From contig CAYPWJ010000042.1 of NCBI GenBank assembly GCA_964414415.1, positions 1-5,682 of the forward strand: a stretch of 5,682 bases of DNA, given 5' to 3'. The position numbers and the translations under genes are program-made. Positions 1 to 4,818 of the stretch are shown here, piece by piece. Below the pieces are notes generated by a model. That model was not told the DNA's origin and searched no databases. It worked only from the letters and a program-made list of their open reading frames with translations. The DNA is from CAZESS01 sp964414415 (GTDB lineage Archaea; Thermoplasmatota; E2; UBA202; DSCA01). Within the stretch, counting starts at the first letter, position 1. Every line of letters begins with the position of its first letter.

Positions 1-5
1 AAATA

Positions 6-509
6 ATGAGATATCGAGATTGGTCATATCGGTTTGCTGAAGAGGTCCTCAACAGCAGGCTGGCGCAAAAACAGGAAGTAAAAGAGATTATCGACACCAT
101 AGAGTTGAATCCAAACGAAATGACAAGGCCGAATCTAAACCAAGCATTCGAGGATAGCTTTACTGAAAAAGGATGGGAAACTGAGCAGCCCGTTTTTGCC
201 CCCGAGGATGAGCCTGCCGCAAAGATAGATTTTATGAAAAATCGAGTTGGTGTCGAAGTTGCCTTCTCTCACCCCTCTTTTATGGGAATAGATCTGTTGA
301 AATTCCAAACTCTCTCATATTCGTATAGAAACGAGATCGATGTTGGCATCTATATCGTTACTACACGCCAATTTCAAAAATTAATGGAGGCCAATTATGA
401 CCCAACATGGAGAGGCAGTATGAAATTCGGTAAAGTGAAGAAATATCTGCCTCATCTAAGATACATCATCCAGGTGCCCATCTGGCTTATCGGTCTCGAA
501 AGCCCATAG
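6..509 (+). CDS. BglII/BstYI-family type II restriction endonuclease
   Basis: Predicted restriction endonuclease of the BglII/BstYI group (PD-(D/E)XK-like fold), 167 aa, expected to cut unmodified foreign DNA. The recognisable core is residues 73-89 with D75 and E84, nine residues apart like D84 and E93 of BglII, followed by a conserved block (GIDLLKF, then EIDVGIYIV at 110-118) and the family's closing strand VPIWLIGL at 157-164. The N-terminal segment WSYRFAEEVL resembles the usual start of the family, so the ATG at 6 is plausible, although the frame stays open to the window edge five bases upstream. It is shorter than BglII (223 aa), which has a C-terminal extension. Oddity: the third active-site residue, Gln95 in BglII, is Ala86 here, so activity is uncertain. 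No methyltransferase gene is in the window; one may lie to the left. The stop is 13 bases before a displaced mntP tail. Family assignment is from recalled motifs. Confidence 0.8.
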   Translation: MRYRDWSYRFAEEVLNSRLAQKQEVKEIIDTIELNPNEMTRPNLNQAFEDSFTEKGWETEQPVFAPEDEPAAKIDFMKNRVGVEVAFSHPSFMGIDLLKFQTLSYSYRNEIDVGIYIVTTRQFQKLMEANYDPTWRGSMKFGKVKKYLPHLRYIIQVPIWLIGLESP

Positions 510-522
510 AGCTTTTCTCTTG

Positions 523-640
523 CTTTTCACCACAGGTGTCCTATCAGTATCCGGAGGCCGATGGCGATGAGGATGACGCCGCCGACGGCCTCGATGCGGC
601 GCTCGAAGAGATGACCGACGTGGTCGCCCAGGTAGACGCC
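523..640 (-). pseudogene. Displaced mntP 3' end, copy 1 (att-like direct repeat)
   Basis: A 118-base copy of the end of mntP, matching 3373-3490 without gaps and with only two mismatches. On the minus strand it encodes residues 157-193 of MntP through the TGA stop (527-529), with one silent change (GAA to GAG) and one conservative change (Ile to Val in RIEAVGG). The rest of mntP is missing: similarity stops abruptly at 640. The other edge lies four bases past the stop codon, exactly as in the other two copies. It is a gene fragment with no start, not a working pump. The best reading is an attachment-site-like scar left when DNA inserted at the mntP 3' end; a tandem duplication is the alternative. 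Confidence 0.9.
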
Positions 641-681
641 ACTGCTGCACGTCCTCCCCCCCCCCTGCCTCCTCGTTCCTA

Positions 682-711
682 TGAGAAAAAGAAATATTTT
701 TCACTTTCTCA
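682..711. repeat. Inverted repeat, 7-base arms
   Basis: TGAGAAA at 682-688 is mirrored by TTTCTCA at 705-711 around an AT-rich loop. It is AT-rich and could be a weak hairpin or a protein-binding site; it lacks the GC stem of a clear terminator. Confidence 0.3.
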
Positions 712-728
712 ACGATATGCACCGCGCA

Positions 729-742
729 TAACACTAGTGTTA
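729..742. promoter_or_regulatory. 14-base perfect palindrome, candidate operator
   Basis: TAACACTAGTGTTA is a perfect two-fold symmetric site in the spacer before the antitoxin gene, 138 bases ahead of its ATG. Symmetry of this length fits a dimeric DNA-binding protein, but the distance from the start codon is large for autoregulation and no second copy is seen in the window. The role is inferred. Confidence 0.3.
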
Positions 743-830
743 CGTTTGGTGTAGGTGAATGAGAATATTTTGATTGTTGCTGCCGCAGACGCTACGGTCT
801 CCGTATTCCGATGACGCTGAAGACGAAATC

Positions 831-870
831 ATTGGATAAAATTGGTAAACATTAAAATACCACCGAGGGA
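831..870 (+). promoter_or_regulatory. Likely promoter and RBS region of the vapBC-like pair
   Basis: Two tandem decamers, ATTGGATAAA (831-840) and ATTGGTAAAC (841-850), are followed by ATTAAAATAC (851-860), all AT-rich and TATA-box-like. The last is centred about 25 bases before the antitoxin ATG at 881. GAGGGA at 865-870 is also a possible ribosome binding site ten bases before the ATG. Which element is used cannot be decided from sequence; the tandem decamers could also bind the antitoxin. Confidence 0.4.
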
Positions 871-880
871 ATAAGAAACC

Positions 881-1051
881 ATGGAAGACTCCATCGTCAT
901 TCCTCCCTCCGTCAAGGTGTTCGTCCGACTCGGAAAACACCAGGGCAGCCGAGCCGGCGAGCTCGTCGGCATGCTCCGCGACTATAAAGACGACTATACC
1001 TCGCTTGAACTTCAGGAAGAGGCAATGAAATGGTGGAAGCAGAATATCTGA
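881..1051 (+). CDS. Putative antitoxin partner of the PIN-domain toxin (VapB-like by position)
   Basis: A 56-aa protein starting MEDSIVIPPSVKVFVRLGKH. I do not recognise its family; it is called an antitoxin because it lies directly upstream of a PIN-domain gene and overlaps it by 22 bases, the usual arrangement of VapBC operons. The N-terminal half could include the short strand of a DNA-binding fold, and the Trp- and Gln-rich C-terminal tail (ELQEEAMKWWKQNI) may be the toxin-binding part; both are inference. That it is a real gene is supported by a decayed relative at 1534-1596, in which the segment matching residues 5-25 is preserved with many changes at third codon positions (VPPSV, GLGKH and GSRA remain). 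In VapBC systems the antitoxin neutralises the toxin by direct contact and often represses its own operon. Confidence 0.65.
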   Translation: MEDSIVIPPSVKVFVRLGKHQGSRAGELVGMLRDYKDDYTSLELQEEAMKWWKQNI

Positions 1052-1440
1052 TTGACACGAACATTTTTCTTGAAGTGCTGCTGGAGCAGGAAGAACAGGC
1101 GGAGTGCCTCCGCCTGTTGAAAGCGATCGAGTCCGGCACCGTTCAGGCTGTCGTCACATCTTTTTCTCTCCATTCAATAGCAGTCATACTGGAAAAACTG
1201 CGAGGTATAACGGCATACAGACGGTTCCTAGAAATCCTGCTGAACTTTGAGGGATTGATGACGTATTCCACGACGCCGCAGGACGAAGTAGAGATATGTG
1301 CTATTTCCGAGGACAAACATCTTTCTTTCGATGACGCCGTCCAGTATTACGTTGCTGATACCTTTGACCTCAAACTTGTCAGCTTTGACGCAGACTTTGA
1401 CAGAACAGACCTTACACGGACGACGCCATCACAGCTATAA
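1030..1440 (+). CDS. PIN-domain ribonuclease toxin (VapC-like)
   Basis: A 136-aa single PIN domain, the size of a normal VapC. The fold's acidic metal site is readable in order: D9 in LIDTNIFLEV, E55 in the helix after VVTSFSLHSIAVILEKL, D101/D102 in LSFDDAVQYYVA, and D120 with D122 in VSFDADF. VapC toxins are Mg-dependent endoribonucleases that cut tRNA or rRNA and halt translation; the RNA target here cannot be read from sequence. All expected catalytic positions are present, so it looks functional. The ATG at 1030 lies inside the end of the upstream small gene, implying translational coupling. The stop is followed after only 15 bases by the second displaced mntP tail. Alternative: a PIN protein with another RNA-processing role, which the antitoxin-like neighbour makes less likely. 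Confidence 0.85.
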   Translation: MVEAEYLIDTNIFLEVLLEQEEQAECLRLLKAIESGTVQAVVTSFSLHSIAVILEKLRGITAYRRFLEILLNFEGLMTYSTTPQDEVEICAISEDKHLSFDDAVQYYVADTFDLKLVSFDADFDRTDLTRTTPSQL

Positions 1441-1455
1441 GTCCATTGGCTGTAC

Positions 1456-1531
1456 CTTTTCACCACAGATGTTCTATCAGTATCCGGAGGCCGATGGCGA
1501 TGAGGATGACGCCGTCGAGTGCCTCGACGCG
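1456..1531 (-). pseudogene. Displaced mntP 3' end, copy 2 (att-like direct repeat, divergent allele)
   Basis: About 76 bases matching 3373-3448 at roughly 69 positions with no gap. On the minus strand it reads RVEALDGVILIAIGLRILIE then HLW and the TGA stop (1460-1462). The differences from the intact gene are Ile to Val, Ile to Leu, Gly to Asp and Gly to Glu; IEHL is common at MntP C-termini as I recall them. It therefore looks like the tail of a different mntP allele, not random decay. The outer edge coincides with that of the other copies. The inner edge is shorter than in copy 1, because the sequence runs straight into a decayed antitoxin gene at 1534, which suggests a later deletion. Confidence 0.85.
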
Positions 1532-1533
1532 CC

Positions 1534-1755
1534 GTCGTCGTTCCTCCCTCCGTCATGGTCTTCGTCGGGCTGGGAAAGCACACGGGCAGCCGAGCCAGGG
1601 AGCACAAGCGGAAGCAACAAGGCAGCATATCCGATAGAGACAAACATTTTCCTCGAGGTGCCGCTGGAGCAGCAAGAGCAGAAAGAACAAAGGAATGCCG
1701 CCGGCTGGTCGCCCCCGTCGCATTATCTGCCGTCCACCCTCCATCCTGCTTCACC
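1534..1755 (+). pseudogene. Decayed second vapBC-like toxin-antitoxin pair
   Basis: Remnant of a pair related to the intact one at 881-1440. Bases 1534-1596 correspond to antitoxin residues 5-25 (VVVPPSVMVFVGLGKHTGSR follows the intact reading closely). The rest of the antitoxin is lost. From about 1609 the toxin start resumes in another frame: AAYPIETNIFLEVPLEQQEQ against AEYLIDTNIFLEVLLEQEEQ, with the first catalytic Asp changed to Glu. Around 1685-1715 the match continues after a further frame change (ECRRLV against ECLRLL), and a fainter trace up to about 1755 may correspond to the LHS segment. The remaining toxin, including its later acidic residues, is missing. Several frames must be joined to follow it, so it cannot make either protein. 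The left start abuts the truncated mntP tail; the right limit is approximate. Confidence 0.75.
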
Positions 1756-1774
1756 GTCCGCGTTGCCGGGACCC

Positions 1775-2761
1775 TTACTTACCGGGATACACGTTTCCCC
1801 GCTTGAGCTTTACCATGCCCTCCTCGTCCAGGCTCTCCAGTATCCCGCGGACAGCTTCCTCGGATATCATGACTCTCCCGTGATCCAGGTCCATGGTTTT
1901 CACCTCCTCGACAAAAGCGTCAACATCCTTTTTACCGTCGACCGCGTCCTCGATGTTTGCCGCTACGAGACCGGCTATCCCCACCTCGAAGAGACCCTTG
2001 CTTTCCCTGCCGCCCGTCCAGTATATCTGTTCCAGCTCATCTCCCTTGAAGAGCGAGTCCATGAGATCCAGGTAGACATCGACAACCCTTGTTACAGAGT
2101 AATATCCCTCTAGGTCGAGATCCCACTCCTCTGCTTCATCGGGGGCGGCTTCGATGTTGACCTTGAGAACCGGGTCATCCGGGATGGCGCCATACATTCG
2201 TCCCTCCCTGAATTCGACCCCGTTTGCCTCGAGCAGGCGATACAGAGTGAGTATAGTCTGGATTTCCCGGTCTACGTGCCGGATAAATTCCTCCATCTCC
2301 CGTTCATCCATTTCTTCCATCTCTACCGTCTCTTCAAGAACCTGGTCTACGGCTCCGACTGTTTTTTCCATGTTCTCTTCAACGGATGTCATGCCGTTTT
2401 CCTCCATTACACCTGCCGTTTCTCGTACTTTTCCAAGGAACTTTTTCTCCAGCTCCCTGTACTCTTCCTGCTCCGGCATAATGATGTCCAGGAGTGGCCT
2501 TTCAAACTCCTGGGTCTTCATCCCGTCCTCCATCACCTGCCTGGCAGCATCAAAATACTGTTTCCATTCATCCACGACAGATGCCAACTCCGTCCCCGCG
2601 TATTTTTCCTCCAACTCACGTATCGTTCCCTCCATGTAAAACGCATGGTCAACGTCCACTTGAAGCGCCGGCTGCTTATGGACGTTGACGCCGTTCCGCC
2701 GCAGCTGTTTGATGGTACCCTCAACATTTTTTTCCCGGAAGCTGCCCATATAAACTCTCAT
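1775..2761 (-). CDS. Acidic protein of unknown function with a possible C-terminal winged helix
   Basis: A 328-aa soluble protein, strongly acidic, with no signal peptide or membrane segment. I cannot name its family. Three parts can be seen: an N-terminal domain (about 1-50) opening MRVYMGSFREKNVEGTIKQL; a long Glu-rich, mostly helical middle (about 95-180, for example VLEETVEMEEMDEREMEEFI) that may form a coiled coil; and a C-terminal region (about 215-328) ending in VRGILESLDEEGMVKLKRGN, a pattern resembling the last helix and wing of a winged-helix domain. A role in DNA or protein binding is only a guess. The ATG at 2761 is preferred because an AT-rich box (2781-2793) is centred about 26 bases ahead, suiting a leaderless transcript; Met5 is an alternative. 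It is divergent from the 142-aa gene at 2836, and the codons look maintained, with many third positions G or C. It lies between mntP tail copies 2 and 3, hence is probable cargo. Confidence 0.75.
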   Translation of the reverse strand: MRVYMGSFREKNVEGTIKQLRRNGVNVHKQPALQVDVDHAFYMEGTIRELEEKYAGTELASVVDEWKQYFDAARQVMEDGMKTQEFERPLLDIIMPEQEEYRELEKKFLGKVRETAGVMEENGMTSVEENMEKTVGAVDQVLEETVEMEEMDEREMEEFIRHVDREIQTILTLYRLLEANGVEFREGRMYGAIPDDPVLKVNIEAAPDEAEEWDLDLEGYYSVTRVVDVYLDLMDSLFKGDELEQIYWTGGRESKGLFEVGIAGLVAANIEDAVDGKKDVDAFVEEVKTMDLDHGRVMISEEAVRGILESLDEEGMVKLKRGNVYPGK

Positions 2762-2780
2762 ACATCCGTAACATCTCAGA

Positions 2781-2793
2781 TTTTTTAATTATT
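2781..2793. promoter_or_regulatory. AT-rich divergent promoter element
   Basis: TTTTTTAATTATT is the only AT-rich block in the 74-base gap between two divergent genes. Read on the minus strand it is a TATA-box-like element centred about 26 bases before the ATG at 2761. On the plus strand it could serve the gene starting at 2836 with a leader of roughly 20 bases. Shared control of the two genes is inferred. Confidence 0.45.
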
Positions 2794-2835
2794 CCCCGTC
2801 CGACACGTTCAAAAACACTTCCCCATTTGGCGTCC

Positions 2836-3264
2836 ATGAGCAAGCCCGCGATTTCCGAGGAATTGAAAAAGGAAACGCTGGAAAGACTGCATGCACATGT
2901 GGAGGAAAACTACATCGGCCGGTACGGAGTGAAAGATATAGATACCAGGTTCAAAGGCCGTTTTTTGTATATAGACTGGATCGAGGGCCCCACAGGCAAA
3001 GAGCTGGAGATGATACAGTCGTTCAAGGAAGAACTGCCGCCGCAACGGAGAAAGAGGCTGGAGGAAAACCTGGAGCGGGACTGCACGAGGTCAAAGCTCT
3101 GCCGCCTCCGATACCACGGCGACCCCACATCCTGGGAGTTCCAGATATACAAGTACAGCGACCGCTGCTATGACCGCGAAGGCGAGTTTCCTTTCGGAAG
3201 CGGAACCGTGGAAGAATGCTTCGACGCCGCAGCAAGCCTCTACATCACCCGGACGTTTCCATAG
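2836..3264 (+). CDS. Small conserved-looking protein of unknown function
   Basis: A 142-aa soluble protein. The ATG at 2836 is preferred over an in-frame TTG nine bases earlier. The N-terminal third is a charged helix (SEELKKETLERLHAHVEEN). It is followed by RFKGRFLYIDW (39-49), a charged linker (about 50-85), then LCRLRYHGDPTSWEFQIYKY (88-107) and a closing FGSGTVEECFDAAASLYI (120-137). The last three blocks match a pattern I associate with small uncharacterised bacterial and archaeal proteins having a RFRGRFAY, LCRLRY and PEEAFD type signature; no function is known to me and the match is from memory. Cys83 and Cys89 precede the central block. It shares a 74-base gap with the divergent 328-aa gene, converges on mntP, and probably belongs to the inserted DNA between mntP tail copies 2 and 3. 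Confidence 0.75.
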   Translation: MSKPAISEELKKETLERLHAHVEENYIGRYGVKDIDTRFKGRFLYIDWIEGPTGKELEMIQSFKEELPPQRRKRLEENLERDCTRSKLCRLRYHGDPTSWEFQIYKYSDRCYDREGEFPFGSGTVEECFDAAASLYITRTFP

Positions 3265-3376
3265 AAATGCGATGCCCTCAGAGCCCCCGATACAGCCATT
3301 TTCTCCAGTGAAAAATAGCTCGATACATGCTTTGCCAGGGATGACGCATCCGGATGAGAACGTCACCATCTTCTTT
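3265..3376. other. Convergent intergenic gap ending at the mntP tail boundary
   Basis: The 112 bases between the 142-aa gene and the mntP stop hold no gene. A 10-base palindrome, CATCCGGATG, lies at 3347-3356. Neither strand shows a clear hairpin plus T-run. Homology among the three mntP tails begins at 3373, so 3372/3373 marks the edge between inserted DNA and the ancestral mntP locus. Confidence 0.5.
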
Positions 3377-3490
3377 TCACCACAGGTGTCCTATCAGTAT
3401 CCGGAGGCCGATGGCGATGAGGATGACGCCGCCGATGGCTTCGATGCGGCGCTCGAAGAGATGACCGACGTGGTCGCCCAGGTAGACGCC
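3373..3490 (-). repeat. mntP 3'-end repeat, copy 3 (inside the intact gene)
   Basis: This is the reference copy of the direct repeat also found at 523-640 (116 of 118 positions) and 1456-1531 (about 69 of 76). It covers the last 37 codons of mntP, the stop and four further bases. All copies share orientation and the outer edge CTTTTCACCACAG. This geometry resembles attachment sites placed in gene 3' ends, where the intact gene keeps a working tail and displaced tails mark the far end of each insert. Confidence 0.85.
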
Positions 3491-3958
3491 CACCAGCGAG
3501 AGAGCAAAGGTGACGACGCCGATGACAATGGCCGGGAGGGCGACCGCGACCGCCAGCAGGCCATACGAGATACCGACGGCCAGTGCGTCGATGCTCGTCG
3601 CCACAGCCAGCAGCAGCAGAAACGACATGCTCAACGGGTCAAAACCCGGCCGTCGTCCGTCGCGATTGTCGAGCACAAGCGACTCATAGATCATCTTGCC
3701 GCCGATGCCCGCCAGCAGCGCAAAGACGATCCAGTGGTCAAGCGTGGCGACGAGCCGCCGCGCCGAGCGTCCCGCCAGCCAGCCCGCGAGCGGCATCACT
3801 CCCTGGAACAGGCCGAACATGCCTGCGATCCGCAGGGCATGGTTGACATGCAGACGCCGGATGTAGAGTCCGCTGGCGACCGCGACGGCGAACGCGTCCA
3901 TCGCCAGCGCCAGGGCGATCAATACGACAGCAGCGAGATCCACGGTGACACATGGCAT
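3377..3958 (-). CDS. mntP: Manganese efflux pump MntP
   Basis: A 193-aa integral membrane protein of the MntP family, which exports Mn2+ across the cytoplasmic membrane and protects against manganese excess. Six hydrophobic segments are visible (about 8-30, 42-62, 75-92, 110-132, 137-160 and 175-192), arranged as two similar halves. The hallmark acidic residues are present: D21 in AMDAFAVA and D124 in TSIDALAVG. The C-terminus is IGHLW, and the length is normal. The ATG at 3958 puts the start before the first membrane helix. It lies 30 bases after the small membrane-protein gene on the same strand, so the two may be co-transcribed, perhaps also with the HTH gene further upstream. The gene is intact even though its last 118 bases are repeated twice to the left, which is why it looks like the target of the insertions. 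I see no manganese riboswitch. Confidence 0.9.
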   Translation of the reverse strand: MPCVTVDLAAVVLIALALAMDAFAVAVASGLYIRRLHVNHALRIAGMFGLFQGVMPLAGWLAGRSARRLVATLDHWIVFALLAGIGGKMIYESLVLDNRDGRRPGFDPLSMSFLLLLAVATSIDALAVGISYGLLAVAVALPAIVIGVVTFALSLVGVYLGDHVGHLFERRIEAIGGVILIAIGLRILIGHLW

Positions 3959-3988
3959 CCCGGTATAAAAAAATGCCCGGCCTATATG

Positions 3989-4351
3989 CTACAGCCCGTC
4001 GAGCAGCCCGGCGACCGGGTTGACATCCAGGAGCAGGAGCACCCCGATGGCGAGTATGACGACGGCGGCAACCGCAATGAGCCGCATCCATCGGATCCCC
4101 CCGGAGAGCTGCGGCATATAGGCGGCCATCAGCCGATAGAAATCATGGTAGCTCTTCAACAGCGACACGCTGCCGCCGGCGATGACGCCGATCAGCTGGC
4201 CGCCCATGCAGCGGACCGTCCACTCGCCGACCACGGCGGGCAGGATCCAGGCGGGGAGTGCAACCCACCAGTACGGCGAAATGTCTATCTTGCCGCCCAG
4301 CCAGTTGACCCGTGCCTTCCAGACGCCGCAGCGTCTGCCAGCCTCCGACAT
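3989..4351 (-). CDS. Small membrane protein of unknown function
   Basis: A 120-aa protein with a basic N-terminus (MSEAGRRCGVWKARVNW), one or two hydrophobic stretches in the first half (SPYWWVALPAWILPAVVGEW, 25-44, and GQLIGVIAGG, 51-60), and a strong membrane segment at 90-109 (LIAVAAVVILAIGVLLLLDV), ending in a short tail. I do not recognise the family. The ATG at 4351 is chosen over an upstream in-frame Met because a TATA-like box lies 25 bases ahead, and the extra residues would be encoded by the promoter region. It precedes mntP by 30 bases on the same strand, so a role alongside metal export is possible but unproven. Confidence 0.65.
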   Translation of the reverse strand: MSEAGRRCGVWKARVNWLGGKIDISPYWWVALPAWILPAVVGEWTVRCMGGQLIGVIAGGSVSLLKSYHDFYRLMAAYMPQLSGGIRWMRLIAVAAVVILAIGVLLLLDVNPVAGLLDGL

Positions 4352-4372
4352 ACATCTAGCAACACACAGGGG

Positions 4373-4394
4373 ATTTATAACAATTTTTATAAAT
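4373..4394 (-). promoter_or_regulatory. TATA box(es) for the membrane protein-mntP unit
   Basis: On the minus strand two overlapping-type boxes are seen: TTATAAAT (4373-4380), centred about 25 bases before the ATG at 4351 and so predicting a leaderless start, and ATTTATAAAAA (4384-4394) about 14 bases further upstream, predicting a leader of roughly that length. This is the most AT-rich spot between the HTH gene and the membrane-protein gene. Confidence 0.6.
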
Positions 4395-4427
4395 ATGCAG
4401 GTCACTTGTGTACTAATATATGAGCTA

Positions 4428-4739
4428 TCAGCAGGGTATCTCGATGCCGTCGCTCCGCCGCTGCATGATCCGGCAGAGCCGGCAGAGTTCCTCTGTCACG
4501 GGGGCGCCGTCCATGAGCGCCGCTGTCGACCGGTCGAGCTCCTCGCCCAGCGTCTCCTCCACCTCGCTGCTGCAGCCTCGCTTCCTGGCCAGGTACTGTG
4601 ACACCGCTGCTGCGCTCACACCGAGCAGCCTGGCTATCTGGATCTGTCGCATCCCCTCGTGTTTCAATCGGCGGGTGAGTGCGCTCCGCAGGCAGGGGAG
4701 GACGTCCCAGACGACGGTTTCGCAGGGTGCTTTTGTCAT
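4428..4739 (-). CDS. Archaeal HTH transcriptional regulator with conserved cysteines
   Basis: A 103-aa predicted DNA-binding regulator of the small archaeal family grouped with COG2522. An N-terminal ETVVWDVLPCLRSALTRRL helix is followed by a clear helix-turn-helix (about 30-54: RQIQIARLLGVSAAAVSQYL), a Glu-rich helix, and the C-terminal block ELCRLCRIMQRRSDGIEIPC. Cysteines at 6, 16, 56, 86, 89 and 103 include a CxxC pair, so metal, Fe-S or redox sensing is possible; the signal is not known. The ATG at 4739 is preferred to a TTG two codons upstream, since a TATA-like box about 28 bases ahead implies a leaderless transcript. It is divergent from the thioinosine phosphorylase gene across 79 bases and lies upstream of the membrane protein and mntP, so either could be its target. 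Confidence 0.8.
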   Translation of the reverse strand: MTKAPCETVVWDVLPCLRSALTRRLKHEGMRQIQIARLLGVSAAAVSQYLARKRGCSSEVEETLGEELDRSTAALMDGAPVTEELCRLCRIMQRRSDGIEIPC

Positions 4740-4763
4740 GACCAACTCTGAAAGCAGCCGTCC

Positions 4764-4770
4764 TATTTAA
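4764..4770 (-). promoter_or_regulatory. TATA box for the HTH regulator gene
   Basis: TTAAATA on the minus strand is centred about 28 bases before the ATG at 4739, the spacing expected for archaeal leaderless transcription. No Shine-Dalgarno sequence precedes the start. Confidence 0.55.
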
Positions 4771-4790
4771 CTATTGTGAAAAACCGCATG

Positions 4791-4799
4791 TTTATATGG
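4791..4799 (+). promoter_or_regulatory. TATA box for the thioinosine phosphorylase gene
   Basis: TTTATATGG is a near-consensus archaeal TATA box centred about 25 bases before the ATG at 4819, so transcription should begin at or next to the start codon. It shares the 79-base gap with the oppositely directed HTH promoter. Confidence 0.65.
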
Positions 4800-4818
4800 G
4801 CTGCCGTGATGCACTGCT

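Larger units (their letters stand above)
641..880. other. Non-coding spacer upstream of the toxin-antitoxin pair
   Basis: These 240 bases hold no gene I can support. From left to right they contain a run of ten C (656-665), an inverted repeat with 7-base arms (682-688 and 705-711), a 14-base perfect palindrome (729-742), and AT-rich stretches nearer the antitoxin start, including two tandem ATTGG-type decamers at 831-850. The corresponding stretch is absent from the second, collapsed tail-plus-vapBC unit. It presumably carries the promoter of the pair. Confidence 0.5.

Noticed and set aside
656..665. Run of ten C as a phase-variable tract
   Set aside because: It lies in non-coding spacer, far from any start codon or promoter box, so slippage would have no obvious effect.
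536..754. Plus-strand small frame starting MSYQYPEADGDEDDAADG
   Set aside because: The same peptide appears at all three mntP tails because it is the antisense of the mntP 3' end; it is a by-product of the repeat.
1298..2113. Plus-strand open frame of 271 codons
   Set aside because: It overlaps the vapC-like end, an antisense mntP tail, the decayed toxin and the antisense of the 328-aa gene. Its only meaningful part is the toxin remnant, described separately.
3265..3376. Bidirectional terminator between the convergent genes
   Set aside because: No GC-rich hairpin followed by a T-run is seen on either strand; only a 10-base palindrome is present.
523..3490. CRISPR-like or integron-type array
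   Set aside because: The repeats are mntP coding sequence of 76-118 bases with irregular spacing, and there is no short uniform repeat, integron attachment-site hairpin or integrase gene.
3170..4423. Long plus-strand open frame of 417 codons across mntP
   Set aside because: It is antisense to mntP and the membrane-protein gene. Its product is low-complexity, rich in Asp, Arg, His and Gln, with no domain, while the minus strand gives a clear MntP.
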